The position numbers and the translations under genes were made by a program. From positions 3,348,001-3,412,000 of the forward strand of contig NZ_CP109090.1 in assembly GCF_035917575.1 (NCBI RefSeq): a stretch of 64,000 nucleotides of DNA, given 5' to 3'. The notes under the pieces were generated by a model. It saw only the letters and a list, made by a program, of their open reading frames with translations. It searched no databases and was not told the origin of the DNA. Position 1 is the first letter of the stretch. Each line of letters begins with the position of its first letter. This document shows, one piece after another, positions 1-8,720 of this stretch. The stretch is from Streptomyces sp. NBC_01788. Lineage in GTDB: Bacteria; Actinomycetota; Actinomycetes; Streptomycetales; Streptomycetaceae.

Positions 1-2941
1 CCCCCGGTCCCTTCGAGGTCTTGAACCACAGGGAGATCGCGCCGGAGTCGGTGTCGTTGCCGAGGTTCTTGGGCAGCGCGATGTCGGAGGAGGTGCCGTT
101 GAAGGTGGCGGCGGTCGCGGTGGAGCCGTTGAGCGGGCCGGCGGTCTGGCCGAGGGTGACGTTCTCGTAGGTGGCGTTGGTGGTCGCCTGGTTGGCGAGG
201 ACGGCGTCCTTGGCGGTGGTGCCGGAGGTCTCCGACAGCGGCCAGAAGGTGTGCGGGTCGAGGTCGAGCGCGGCGTTGCGGTAGCCGGAGCCGCCGGTGT
301 AGCCGTACGTGGTGCACTTGGTGGCGGACAGCGGCGAGCACACCTGGGTGAGCCGGTCGCCGGTGTAGCCGTACGTCCACTTCTGGGCGGTGGCGGTGTC
401 GCCCGGGGTGACCGGGTCGGTGACGACGGTCGACACGTGCGCGGCCTGGGCGCCCGAGGGGGTGCTCCAGGTCAGCGACAGGGAACGGCCGGAGACCGCG
501 GAGGTCATCTTGGTGACGTGGCCGCCGGACCAGGTGAGGTTGACCGAACGGCCGTTGGCGTCGGTGACCGAGGTCAGGCCGTAGCCGCCGGACCCCAGGG
601 ACTGGGTGAACGCGTAGACGGTGTCGTCCTTGTCGGTCAGCGTGTAGCCGCCGGTGACCGTCTTGAAGGTGGCGAACCGTCCGTTGCCCGGGGTGAAGGT
701 GCCGTCGCTGTTCTTGCCGTAGCCGACCTGGGATCCGTCCGGGTAGGTGACGACGACACTGGCGACCGCGCCGGAGGCGGTGTACTGCTCGGTGGCCCGG
801 GAGTCGAAGATGCTGGACCAGCCCGCGCCGAGCGCGCCGGTCCAGCGCGGGTCGCGGGAGTTGTAGTCGCGCTCGACGTCCAGGGACGGGCCGACGGTGG
901 ATATGGAGGCGTCGGTGTCGGAGGTGGTGTAGTTGCCGATGGCCGCGTCGAAGCCGTGGTCGCTGCTGTTCTGCGACAGCCCGGAGGTGATGACGGGCTG
1001 CGGGACCTGCACGGACAGCGCGTACGGGTCGGCCGGGGAGTACAGCTTGGTGGTGGCGTCGTACGCCTGGACGGTCCAGGTGTAGGTCTTGCCCCAGGCG
1101 AGTTTGCCGGCGGGCACGGACCAGTTGCCGGTGGCGATCAGCCCGGAGTCGGCGACCTTGGCACCGGTGGCGTCGAAGACCCGGAACAGGTACTGGTTGG
1201 CGCTGCCACTGGTGGAGTTGGCGCCGCCCGCCCACGCGGTCAGCTCGGGCTGGGTGGTGCCCACCACGGCGTTGTCCTGCGGGAACTGCTCGTACAACTG
1301 CGGGGCGGTGTTGCCGGTGTAGGTGACCTCCAGCCAGGGGCCCTTGCCCGGTGCGTTGAAGGAGTCGAACTGCTTCCAGTGCAGGGCGTCGGTGGTCGAC
1401 GCGTACACCGCCAGGCCGAGGTCGGCGGTGGTGCCGTTGAACCACCCCTGGATCGCCGAGGTGGACAGCGGGACGGTCACCCAGTCGCCGACGGTGCGGT
1501 CGGCGCCCGTGTTGGCGCACGCGTTGGGCACGCTCGGAGTGGCGTTGCCGATGGAGGCGCCCTTCGAGGGGCCCGGGTAGGACGTGACGGACTCGGGCGT
1601 CCAGGAACCGGTCACCAGCGCCACGTCGAACCGTTCGGCGGTACAGGTGGAGGCCCAGGTGTCGAACAGGTGCAGGGTCGCGGCGGTGACGGTGGCCTTG
1701 CTGCCGTCCCAGGCCGTGTCCCAGTGGTTGACGAAGCTGTTGGCCGAGTGGGTGCCGGAGTCGTAGGAGCCGACTTTGATGGTCTGCTCGTAGGAGTGGT
1801 CACCGGCGGCGCCGGACTCGGCGTAGGTGGTCGTCCAGCCGTCCTGGACGGTCGGGTCGACGGTGACCGGGAAGACACGGCGGGAGTCGTGCAGCCATCC
1901 GCTGTCCAGCGTCACCTTCAGCGCGTAGCCGTCCCCGGAACGGACCAGCTCGGTGGTGACGTCGTGGGTGGTGGCGGGCTCACCGGAGCGGCGGTCCACC
2001 TTCGCGTCGTACGCGTACGCGGGCGGGACGCGCTCGACGGTCGTGCCGGAGGAGTCACGCAGGTCGGTCCAGCCGTTCTCGCCCCGCTGGACTGGGGTGA
2101 GGCCCTTCAGGGTGAGCGGGAAGGTCCAGGAGTTCGCGGCGTCCGTGGAGTGCAGGACGACCGATTCCTTCACACCGGTGGCGGTGGGAGCCAGCGTCAG
2201 GTCGGTGGCGTCCAGGACATTGCTGTAGGTGACGGTCGAGCCGTCCGCGACGCCCTGGACGGGGGCGGCGCCTTCCAGGGTGTAGGCGATGCGGTGCCCC
2301 GGGTCGACCGCGAGGGACGCGAGGGCGTCGTCGGTGGCCCTGGGGCCGAAGTCGACGGCGAGGGAGTTGGCCTTCTCGTGCCAGCGGCCGTCCGGCCCCG
2401 CCCGCACGTCGACGTCGATGGGCGCCCATCTCCCCTTGCCGACCTGATAGTTGACCGGCGTCGGGGATATCCGGCGGGTGGTGGAGCCGTCGGCGTTGTC
2501 GTAGACGGTCTCGGTTCGCGAGGACTTGGTGAGGCTGCGCTTGCTGGTCTTGTCGTTGAAGTGTCCGCCCTGGCTGCGGCCCTGCTTGGTCGCCGGCGCG
2601 TGCGGGTGGTAGGCGGCCAGCTCACCGCGGCCCTTGCCGGGGGCGTGGCCCGCGCCGCGGTGCGCGGCGGTGGCGGTGGCGGGGACGTGATGCCGGTGAC
2701 CCGCGGCCGTGCCGGACTCCTGGTGCGGCAGCCTGCCCCAGTGCGGGTCGGTGAACCAGGCCGCCAGCGACGCCAGGCTCATGCTCGGCAGCTCGACGTG
2801 GCTCAGTTCAAGGCCCTCGGCAAGAGCCTGATCGGTCGTCAGCATCAGCGCGAGCGCGGTGAGTACGACCACGGCGACGCCACGTCGTGCACGGCGGGCT
2901 CGCCGGGCGGGGCGTGTGCGTCTGAACGGCCACAGAGGCAC
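1..2941 (-). CDS. Secreted RHS/YD-repeat polymorphic toxin, N-terminal ~980 residues (runs off left edge)
   Basis: Reading leftward from a GTG at 2941, preceded by GGAG with an 8-base spacer, the frame stays open to the window edge. The N-terminus is Arg-rich (FRRTRPARRARR) followed by a hydrophobic stretch (VAVVVLTALALML) and an A-x-A-type site, so it looks exported. The next region matches the second RHS protein at 8721-19451 segment by segment: a linker with APGKGRGELAAY, a DNRLRE-like domain at about residues 345-540, a fibronectin-like stretch, the RHS entry region, and a LamG module starting near residue 890 (TFNGTSSDIALPKN, SLWFKTSK). The YD repeats and toxin tip must lie outside the window, so the toxin activity is unknown. 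This is a paralogue of the 8721-19451 gene in the same orientation. Confidence 0.85.
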   Translation of the reverse strand, partial: MPLWPFRRTRPARRARRARRGVAVVVLTALALMLTTDQALAEGLELSHVELPSMSLASLAAWFTDPHWGRLPHQESGTAAGHRHHVPATATAAHRGAGHAPGKGRGELAAYHPHAPATKQGRSQGGHFNDKTSKRSLTKSSRTETVYDNADGSTTRRISPTPVNYQVGKGRWAPIDVDVRAGPDGRWHEKANSLAVDFGPRATDDALASLAVDPGHRIAYTLEGAAPVQGVADGSTVTYSNVLDATDLTLAPTATGVKESVVLHSTDAANSWTFPLTLKGLTPVQRGENGWTDLRDSSGTTVERVPPAYAYDAKVDRRSGEPATTHDVTTELVRSGDGYALKVTLDSGWLHDSRRVFPVTVDPTVQDGWTTTYAESGAAGDHSYEQTIKVGSYDSGTHSANSFVNHWDTAWDGSKATVTAATLHLFDTWASTCTAERFDVALVTGSWTPESVTSYPGPSKGASIGNATPSVPNACANTGADRTVGDWVTVPLSTSAIQGWFNGTTADLGLAVYASTTDALHWKQFDSFNAPGKGPWLEVTYTGNTAPQLYEQFPQDNAVVGTTQPELTAWAGGANSTSGSANQYLFRVFDATGAKVADSGLIATGNWSVPAGKLAWGKTYTWTVQAYDATTKLYSPADPYALSVQVPQPVITSGLSQNSSDHGFDAAIGNYTTSDTDASISTVGPSLDVERDYNSRDPRWTGALGAGWSSIFDSRATEQYTASGAVASVVVTYPDGSQVGYGKNSDGTFTPGNGRFATFKTVTGGYTLTDKDDTVYAFTQSLGSGGYGLTSVTDANGRSVNLTWSGGHVTKMTSAVSGRSLSLTWSTPSGAQAAHVSTVVTDPVTPGDTATAQKWTYGYTGDRLTQVCSPLSATKCTTYGYTGGSGYRNAALDLDPHTFWPLSETSGTTAKDAVLANQATTNATYENVTLGQTAGPLNGSTATAATFNGTSSDIALPKNLGNDTDSGAISLWFKTSKGPG

Positions 2942-3178
2942 GGCAACGACTCCATCGATCAAGAAGCGACAAGGAACGCGCCGAACTTGCCCACCGCACA
3001 CAATGCGCAGACATTCCAGGGGAGACCTTGTGCCGACCTTGACCGTGACTTGTCAACGCTGACCGTTTTGCCGACGCACGCCCCTTTGCGTCTTGTGCAC
3101 TCCTTTACCGGTCCATCACGCCGCGCACGACGGGCCTTCACCTTGCGGCGGAGGCGCGGATGCATCCGGCCTGCCCCG

Positions 3179-3604
3179 TCAGGCGGCGGCCAGCTCACAC
3201 CAGACGACCTTCCCGCGGTTGCCTTCCCTGGCCAGCGGCTGCCACCCCCACAGGTCCGCGCAGGCCTTGACCAACGCCAGCCCGCGCCCCTGCTCCAGGT
3301 CCACGACCTGCCCCAACGACACCGGGGGCTCCGGCGGCGCGGGGTCCGCGTCCCACGCCCCGATCCGCAACACCCCCGCCGCCCACCGCACCCGCAGCGC
3401 GGCGGGCCCCTTGGTGTGCCGTACGGCGTTCGACACCAGCTCGGCGGCGAGCAGTTCGGCCACGTCGACCAGGCGGATGAGTCCGTGCATGGTGAGGATG
3501 AGGCGGAGGGTGCGGCGACTGACGGTGACGGCGCGGAGATCGTTGGGGATGTAGAGGCAGTACTCCCAGGGGTCGGCGACCATGGCGGTACCGGTTTCAG
3601 GCAT
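3179..3604 (-). CDS. ATP-binding protein, anti-sigma/AbaA-like HATPase
   Basis: This is a 141-residue single-domain GHKL ATPase of the HATPase_c_2 class, related to RsbW/SpoIIAB anti-sigma kinases. Visible motifs are the N box (AELVSNAVRHT), a G1-like box (GAWDADP) and the G2 box (LEQGRGLALV). GGAG sits 7 bases before the ATG. It is divergent from an XRE/DUF5753 gene followed by a DUF397 gene. That is the standard Streptomyces WhiJ-like arrangement, in which the ATPase, the DNA-binding protein and the small DUF397 protein are thought to act together in developmental control. Its kinase or partner specificity cannot be read from sequence. The G1 box has DADP instead of the classic D-x-G-x-G, as in many members of this streptomycete group. 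Confidence 0.85.
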   Translation of the reverse strand: MPETGTAMVADPWEYCLYIPNDLRAVTVSRRTLRLILTMHGLIRLVDVAELLAAELVSNAVRHTKGPAALRVRWAAGVLRIGAWDADPAPPEPPVSLGQVVDLEQGRGLALVKACADLWGWQPLAREGNRGKVVWCELAAA

Positions 3605-3790
3605 GAGTCAACTCCGGTTGGTGAGTGAGGGTTGGGCCTACGGCGGTGTCCGGGCGGTGGCATTGCCGCAGCCGTCATGGCAGGACGGGGCGGTGCGCTT
3701 CCGGCACCCCGGAGTTCCGCAGCGTGTGCGTCGCGTCACTGACGGTAGGGGTTAAAGTTTCGGTTCCGCAAGCCGGTCGCGTAACCTGAC

Positions 3791-3802
3791 ACTCGAACGA
3801 GT
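3791..3802. promoter_or_regulatory. Inverted repeat upstream of the first XRE gene
   Basis: ACTCG-AA-CGAGT is a 5-bp inverted repeat with a 2-base spacer, about 36 bases before the XRE start and inside the divergent region with the HATPase gene. It could be an operator for the adjacent regulator. It is short, so chance occurrence is possible. Confidence 0.3.
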
Positions 3803-3837
3803 CGTGTTCATGAGCGCGTTGCACCAAGGAGCAGTCG

Positions 3838-4689
3838 ATGACCACGAGGCGCGAACCAACGGCACGACAGATGCGCCTGGCGGTCGAACTGCGCAGACTC
3901 CGTGACGCTGCAGGCCTCAGTGCGCGCCAGGCAGCAGCGCTACTCGGCGTGAGTTCCGTCCAGGTCAGCCACATCGAGTCCGGCCTGTCGGGGGTGAGCG
4001 AGGAACGACTGCGTCGACTCGCATCCCACTACGCCTGCACCGACAACGAGTTCATCGACGCGCTGGTCGCCATGGCCACCGATCGGACGCGCGGCTGGTG
4101 GGAGGAGTACCGGGGTTTGCTGCCCACCTCGTTCCTGGACATCTCCGAGCTGGATCAGCATGCCCAGTACCGCCATGAAGTGGCCATTCTGTACGTGCCG
4201 GGCCTTCTGCAAACCGAGGACTACGCACGCGCCGTCTTCTCCGCCAGGGTTCCCGAACTCACCGATGAGGAACTGGCGTTGCGCGTACGCCATCGGACGG
4301 CTCGGCGGGTGATCATCGACGGCCCCTCCCCTGTCCCGTACAGACTCGCCATCCACGAGGCGGCCCTGCGGATCCGAGTCGGCGACCGAGTCACCTCACG
4401 AGCTCAGCTCACCCGCCTCCTCGAACTCTCCGAAGCGCTCCACATCACGGTGCGCGTCATCCCCTTCGACCTGGACGGATTCGCCAGGGCCGGAAGCAGC
4501 ATGACGTACGTGGGTGGCCCCGTACCGAAGTTGGACACGGTGGTACGTGACGTGCCCCATGGCTCGGCCTTCATTGATTCCGAAGCCCAGCTCAGCGCCT
4601 TTCGAACGCGTTTCCGTAAGGTGGAGGAAGTGTCACTCGAAGAGGAACCATCGCGTGACTTCATCCACCGGCTGACGAAAGAGCTGTGA
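3838..4689 (+). CDS. XRE-family regulator with DUF5753 (WhiJ-like)
   Basis: The protein has 283 residues. The N-terminal helix-turn-helix (about residues 10-65) is LRRLRDAAGLSARQAAALLG followed by SSVQVSHIESG. The C-terminal two thirds is a DUF5753 domain with the typical YVPGLLQTEDYARAVF signature near residue 118. Proteins of this type bind DNA and are paired with a DUF397 protein; WhiJ of S. coelicolor is the studied example and represses aerial development. The AGGAG-like sequence AAGGAG lies 6 bases before the ATG. The stop overlaps the GTG of the next gene (GTGA), so the two are probably translationally coupled. The divergent HATPase gene completes the trio. Confidence 0.9.
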   Translation: MTTRREPTARQMRLAVELRRLRDAAGLSARQAAALLGVSSVQVSHIESGLSGVSEERLRRLASHYACTDNEFIDALVAMATDRTRGWWEEYRGLLPTSFLDISELDQHAQYRHEVAILYVPGLLQTEDYARAVFSARVPELTDEELALRVRHRTARRVIIDGPSPVPYRLAIHEAALRIRVGDRVTSRAQLTRLLELSEALHITVRVIPFDLDGFARAGSSMTYVGGPVPKLDTVVRDVPHGSAFIDSEAQLSAFRTRFRKVEEVSLEEEPSRDFIHRLTKEL

Positions 4690-4913
4690 GGCACCCCGTG
4701 GGCACTCTCGACAACTGGCGGAAGTCTTCGTACTCAGGTCCCGACGACGGGAACGACTGCGTGGAGATCGCGAGCTCCCCCACCCACATAGCCATCCGCG
4801 ACTCGAAGGCCCCGGCCAGGGCCACCCTCACCTTCCCGGCCGGCGCCTTCAGCACCTTCGTCCAAGCCCTCAAGGGCGAGGACGGCTCGGCAGGGAACGA
4901 GTTGGCCGGGTAA
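4686..4913 (+). CDS. DUF397 small protein
   Basis: The protein has 75 residues and starts at a GTG that overlaps the upstream stop by four bases. It has the two DUF397 hallmarks, WRKSSYSGPDDGNDCVEIA near the N-terminus and IAIRDSKAP in the middle. Proteins of this family accompany XRE/DUF5753 regulators in Streptomyces and are thought to modulate their activity; direct biochemistry is limited. An internal GTG (VGTLDNW) at codon 5 could also serve as the start. The gene ends immediately beside the convergent gene at 4914, with no gap. Confidence 0.9.
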   Translation: MRHPVGTLDNWRKSSYSGPDDGNDCVEIASSPTHIAIRDSKAPARATLTFPAGAFSTFVQALKGEDGSAGNELAG

Positions 4914-5204
4914 CTACAGGTCTGCCAGACCGTCGCGCCGGCGCTTCGCCCCCTCGGGCTGCCTCGTACGCGCGGAAGGCGCCGTCTCAATGAGGTGCAG
5001 CAGACTCCAGGCCAAACCAAAGCACACGTCCTCACCGAAACACTCGGCCAGGACGTGCGCCTCCTCGTCCGTCACCGGACGCTCAATGAGGTCCAGGAAC
5101 GCTTCGGCACGCTCGACTGCGTCCCCAAGGGCCTCGTCAGGTTCGCCTCTCTCGGAGGGAAGCTCACCTAGAGCAACGAAAGCACTGACCTGGGGCCGAA
5201 TCAC
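4914..5204 (-). CDS. Small hypothetical protein conserved in Streptomyces
   Basis: The protein has 96 residues, is acidic in the centre and has no membrane segment. The pattern IRPQVSAFVALGELP at the start and CFGLAWSLLHLIETAP near residue 65 resembles a group of short Streptomyces hypothetical proteins I recall from many genomes; no function is known to me. GC3 is high and the stop codon abuts the convergent DUF397 gene, both of which argue for a real gene. It may belong functionally to the neighbouring WhiJ-like trio, but nothing in the sequence proves it. Confidence 0.65.
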   Translation of the reverse strand: MIRPQVSAFVALGELPSERGEPDEALGDAVERAEAFLDLIERPVTDEEAHVLAECFGEDVCFGLAWSLLHLIETAPSARTRQPEGAKRRRDGLADL

Positions 5205-5242
5205 GGAAACCCTCCCTGGACTACGTTGGGTCCGGGCAGCCC

Positions 5243-5752
5243 ATGTGGGCGGCGACGCTGGGCGCAGTGCCCGGGCGGCAGACGTTGGTGCAGGTCACGG
5301 TGCAGGGGCGGTCGTCCACGGCCGTGGTCCTGGAGGCGCTGCGCGTCCGCATCGCCAACCGCGGCAACCCGGCCGCCGGGAACGCGTACGCCATGGACCA
5401 GGGCTGCGGCAGCGATCTGACACCCCGCCGCTTCACCGTGGACCTCGATGCCGACCGCCCTGTCATCCGTGCGAGGAGCGGCAGCGACACAGGACACGCC
5501 ATCGCGGCCGTGGACTTCCCGTACCGCGTCTCCGCCGAGGACGCGGAAGTGCTGCTGGTCGTCGCGGAGACACAGCTCTACGACGCCCGCTGGTACCTCG
5601 AACTCGACTGGTCCTCCCAGGGCCCCACCGGCACGATCCGCATCGACGACCATGGCCACCCGTTCCGCACCACCAGCATCAAGGGAGCACCGCGCTACTG
5701 GTACGGCAGAAACCGCGCAGGCGAGCGTGCCTGGGTCCCGTACGACGGCTGA
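5243..5752 (+). CDS. Hypothetical protein, probably a 5'-truncated remnant
   Basis: A 169-residue frame with normal Streptomyces codon use and no recognised catalytic motif. It opens directly into what looks like the middle of a domain (WAATLGAVPGRQTLVQVTVQ). I recall this sequence style from the C-terminal half of longer Streptomyces proteins in which the same region follows an N-terminal regulator or membrane part. An in-frame TGA at 5186-5188 leaves room for at most about 18 extra residues and no convincing ribosome site is present, so the 5' part seems lost. It may be a pseudogene or a short stand-alone protein. The C-terminus (FRTTSIKG, RYWYGRNRAGERAWVPYDG) looks complete. Confidence 0.5.
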   Translation: MWAATLGAVPGRQTLVQVTVQGRSSTAVVLEALRVRIANRGNPAAGNAYAMDQGCGSDLTPRRFTVDLDADRPVIRARSGSDTGHAIAAVDFPYRVSAEDAEVLLVVAETQLYDARWYLELDWSSQGPTGTIRIDDHGHPFRTTSIKGAPRYWYGRNRAGERAWVPYDG

Positions 5753-5812
5753 AGGCCTTCCTTTGGATCGCCCGGTGACATGGCACCTGACCGGTCCGCG
5801 ACGACCGCGCGG

Positions 5813-6967
5813 CTAGGCCGGCCGGACTGGTCCGCGCCGATACGACCGCTTGCCGGCGCGGAGGACGGCAACGGCGCGGGCGCGGTCGAAGGCGGCGGCG
5901 GGATCCTCGTGGTGTGTCCAGGGCTCCGCACCCACCCATGGCTCCAGCAGCCGGAACTGCTCGAGGGCCTCGCGACCCCGCCCGGCCAGGGCCAGGGAGG
6001 CGGCGAGCAAATGCCGGACACCCGGCAGTCTCGGGTCGTCGGCGGGTACGGCAGCGACCGCGTTCAGGACGGCGTTGATCTCGGATTTCGGGTTCCGGCC
6101 CGCGAGCGGCACGGGGCCGGCGCCTTGCAGTGCCCGCTCGAAAGACGCCTCCAGCGGAAGCACGGACAGGAGTGTGTGCGCGGGGGCGGAGGCGGCGGCC
6201 TGCTGTGCGAAGCGGTGGGCCAGCCGGTCCGAGCCGCACCACTTGGCGCACCAGTACTGGAGGGCGTTGAGGTGCCCGGAGAAGTGGTGCGGGGCGCGGG
6301 CGGTCAGCTCGTTCCACAGCGGGCGGAACTCCTCGTGCGGCAGGGCGAGTCCGCGGGCCGCGGTGACCATCGTGACCCAGGGGGACGGGTCGCGCGGCGC
6401 CAGCGCGGCGGCCTCCTGGGCGGCGTGCAGGGAGGACGTCAGCAACTGGTGGAACTCGGCCATCCGTTCGGCGGGTGTGTCCTTGGCCCAGCCGCCACCG
6501 CGGGCGTCCCAGGCACGGTGGAGCAGCGCCTGTGCGTACACGGCCGCCGCGTCGGGGTCCTTGGGCCGCTCGGCCCGCCAGGAGCTCAGCCACCGCTCGT
6601 CCCGGGAGGCGACGGAGGCGAGCGCGGAGAGCCGGTCCCACCGCAGGTCCCACTCCTGGCCAGCCGCGGCGAGGAGAGCCGCACCCGGGCGCCAGTCACC
6701 CTCCCGAGCCGCCCGCACGGCTTCGGCCACCTCCGGTACGGGCGGACCGCCCCGCGCCGGATCCAGCGCCGCACGCGGCAGGAGCCCGTACGCGGCGACG
6801 TCGATCGCTGCCGTCCCCTTCAGGTTGGCCCGGGTCAGCCGGGTGGTGCTCCACAGGGCCCAGATCAGGATGGGGATTCCCAGGACGCTGAGGATGTTCT
6901 GGAGCATGGGGGGCATGGGCTTCCGGCACTTTCGGTCGACGTCCGAGCGGATGACGTACATGATCAT
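5813..6967 (-). CDS. Membrane-anchored hypothetical protein with TPR/DUF4034-like body
   Basis: About 384 residues. I chose the ATG at 6967 because AGGAG lies six bases before it; ATG codons at 6961 and 6916 are alternatives. A single hydrophobic segment (LGIPILIWALW) at about residues 27-40 is followed by a soluble region rich in paired Ala/Trp/Leu helices, e.g. AAVYAQALLHRAW and LAASLALAGRGREALEQF. This reads like a TPR-type or DUF4034-like helical repeat. No enzyme motif is visible. It is divergent from the Imm21-like gene, with about 58 bp between starts. Function unknown. Confidence 0.65.
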   Translation of the reverse strand: MIMYVIRSDVDRKCRKPMPPMLQNILSVLGIPILIWALWSTTRLTRANLKGTAAIDVAAYGLLPRAALDPARGGPPVPEVAEAVRAAREGDWRPGAALLAAAGQEWDLRWDRLSALASVASRDERWLSSWRAERPKDPDAAAVYAQALLHRAWDARGGGWAKDTPAERMAEFHQLLTSSLHAAQEAAALAPRDPSPWVTMVTAARGLALPHEEFRPLWNELTARAPHHFSGHLNALQYWCAKWCGSDRLAHRFAQQAAASAPAHTLLSVLPLEASFERALQGAGPVPLAGRNPKSEINAVLNAVAAVPADDPRLPGVRHLLAASLALAGRGREALEQFRLLEPWVGAEPWTHHEDPAAAFDRARAVAVLRAGKRSYRRGPVRPA

Positions 6968-7025
6968 CCCGAACTCCTGTTGGAAGACCGAGAGGGTTGT
7001 CAGTGGGCTGCACCACACTGACGGC

Positions 7026-7613
7026 ATGAGCCCCTCTTCGTTCACCTCAGCCGCTTCGTCCGACGCCTCCCCTGCCTGGGTGGAGTCGATGGGCGGCCCG
7101 TTGATCGTCGTCCCGGCCTCCGCGCTGTCCGCATGGCGAGGGTGCACGGACACAGGGGCCGACGTGGGAGATGCCACCGCTCCGGATGACTACGACCGCG
7201 CCTGTGCGGTGGACGAGTTGGCCGGCGTGATCGCCGTCGGCGACAGCGGCGCGCAAGCACTGGTGCTGGCGGACGAGCCGGCCACCAGCTGCTATCTGCC
7301 CGAGCATCGGACCTTCCTGCGCTGGCTCGCCGCCGACTCCACGGCTGGACTGAAGGCCGCAGCCGAGGCCGTCCTCGCGGATCCCGCCACCGAGTGGGAG
7401 GAGTGCGGCACATGGACGTCGGACGGCCCTGCCGTGCTCATGGACTCCGCGGAGGCGGGCGCCGAGTTGAGCGTCGCGTATCCCGATGGCGGAATGCCCG
7501 CTCAGGCACCGGTCCCGCTACCCGCCGGTCACTGGAAGGTCCGCGGCGTCCACACCGAGGCGGACGAGGAGAACTGGGTTGGCTTGGTCCAGCTTCTCCC
7601 TGTCGATGCCTGA
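7026..7613 (+). CDS. Imm21-family immunity protein
   Basis: The protein has 195 residues. After a short Ser-rich leader comes WVESMGGPLIVVP, then an acidic domain with YDRACAVDELAGVIAVG, ALVLADEPATSCYLPEH and FLRWLAADS. This matches the immunity protein 21 family, predicted to neutralise polymorphic toxins in the cytoplasm. The cognate toxin is not adjacent on the same strand; RHS toxins lie on both sides on the minus strand. It may be an orphan immunity gene kept after the loss or exchange of a toxin tip. The ATG at 7089 (GGAG four bases upstream) is a possible shorter start. Family assignment is from motif memory. Confidence 0.7.
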   Translation: MSPSSFTSAASSDASPAWVESMGGPLIVVPASALSAWRGCTDTGADVGDATAPDDYDRACAVDELAGVIAVGDSGAQALVLADEPATSCYLPEHRTFLRWLAADSTAGLKAAAEAVLADPATEWEECGTWTSDGPAVLMDSAEAGAELSVAYPDGGMPAQAPVPLPAGHWKVRGVHTEADEENWVGLVQLLPVDA

Positions 7614-8067
7614 AAGGGCAGCGGCTCAAGACGAACGTGCCGGCCCCAATCGGCGGTTGGAGCCAACGCGTGGAGTCTCCACCGTTGACGAGCGCCAGCC
7701 ATGCTCTTGCTTTTCGTATTGAGCTTGGGCTACCGGGAAACCAGCATCCGCACGCAGCAGCCGCATCATTTCCTGATTGAAGGAATGTTGCCGTCAACGC
7801 ATCGTGGACGGTGCTATTTAATGCGCCCTTCGAGGTCGTCGACCCGCCCGCCAGAGCTATCTCGACCCGCTCGCATACGGCTGGCCCGGGGAGGCCGTGT
7901 GCCGCTGCTTCTGCAAAATGCCAGGGGCCGCTGACCGTCCGAGCGCATTTGCTGGAGGCCGGGGGCCGGGACTCCCAGTCCGTTCACAATCCACCGACCG
8001 CCTCCTGCAAGGAACTCCGGTTCCTTGATGGAACCTCCGGAATCTTCATCTATTGACTGTGCACGTA
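7614..8067. other. Gene-poor gap between immunity genes
   Basis: No open frame here has both streptomycete codon bias and a ribosome site. Composition is patchy, with AT-richer stretches around 7690-7830 and 8010-8060. It could be the decayed remains of a coding segment between two toxin/immunity units, but no recognisable protein fragment was found on either strand. Confidence 0.5.
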
Positions 8068-8095
8068 AGGAGCCCCGACAGAGGCCGGGGCTCCT
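8068..8095 (-). terminator. Hairpin terminator after the SUFU immunity gene
   Basis: A perfect 10-bp stem (AGGAGCCCCG / CGGGGCTCCT) with an 8-base loop sits about 40 bases past the stop of the minus-strand SUFU gene. There is no clear U-run, which is common for Streptomyces terminators. Confidence 0.65.
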
Positions 8096-8133
8096 CACTT
8101 CATGACGCCACCCGGCGTCCACGCGTCATTCGA

Positions 8134-8718
8134 TCACGAGATTTCCAATGCACCCAGTACGGAGCCACGACGTGGGTCCAACATGTTGGCGTCGTATCTC
8201 TCGAACCTCTCCTCAAGATGCCCCATACCTCGCCGTCGGGCGTAGGCGGCTTCGTTCGCATAGATGGGAACTAGCCACTGGATGGAGATTTGGTCACCTT
8301 CGTCAAGAAAGCTTCCGAATTCTGGTGGGTAGGCGTAAAGGGGGGTGATCAGCAGATGGTCCGCCTCACTTCCTTCCATCCAGGGCCATCCGAGAGCTAG
8401 CACCGATCCGACATGCGCGTTCCGTCCCGCCGCCTGCCAATGGGCAACCATGGTCACTGTCTCAACATGCCGGGGAAACTCGAACGGTGACAGCAACGCA
8501 AACTCGTGAGCGTCGCCCTCGCTCGCCGATGCCCCCATCGAGACGTAGATCCAGGCTTCGGATGGGTCTGCCGGCTCGATGCAACGCACGCGGAAACCTG
8601 GCACGAGCTCCTCGATGGGCCCTCCCCCCCACCGGGCGTCCGAATGAGAGCCACTCGGCCAAACGTTGTGCAGGTGCTGGTCAAGCACCTCTTGACGTCT
8701 TTCAATCGCCGAACTCAT
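8134..8718 (-). CDS. SUFU-domain immunity protein for the adjacent RHS toxin
   Basis: The protein has 194 residues, starting at the ATG at 8718 with GGGAAGG about five bases before it. The second half carries features of the suppressor-of-fused family used as immunity proteins in bacteria: MEGSEADHLLITPLYAYPPEFG, read as MEGSEADHLLI then TPLYAYPPEF, and QISIQWLVPIYANEAAY, ending DPRRGSVL. The start codon lies two bases after the stop of the RHS-HNH toxin gene, which argues strongly for a toxin-antidote pair. It would bind the nuclease tip in the producer's cytoplasm. The gene is visibly AT-richer than the RHS core. A hairpin follows it. An in-frame upstream extension into the toxin gene exists but is not needed. 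Confidence 0.8.
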   Translation of the reverse strand: MSSAIERRQEVLDQHLHNVWPSGSHSDARWGGGPIEELVPGFRVRCIEPADPSEAWIYVSMGASASEGDAHEFALLSPFEFPRHVETVTMVAHWQAAGRNAHVGSVLALGWPWMEGSEADHLLITPLYAYPPEFGSFLDEGDQISIQWLVPIYANEAAYARRRGMGHLEERFERYDANMLDPRRGSVLGALEIS

Positions 8719-8720
8719 GA

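Noticed and set aside
251..3628. A 1,125-codon + strand open frame at the left edge
   Set aside because: It is antisense to the first RHS gene and the HATPase gene, which both show recognisable domains; no domain is visible in the + frame.
7814..8122. A small minus-strand open frame in the gap
   Set aside because: It contains the perfect terminator hairpin at 8068-8095, has no family resemblance and no ribosome site.
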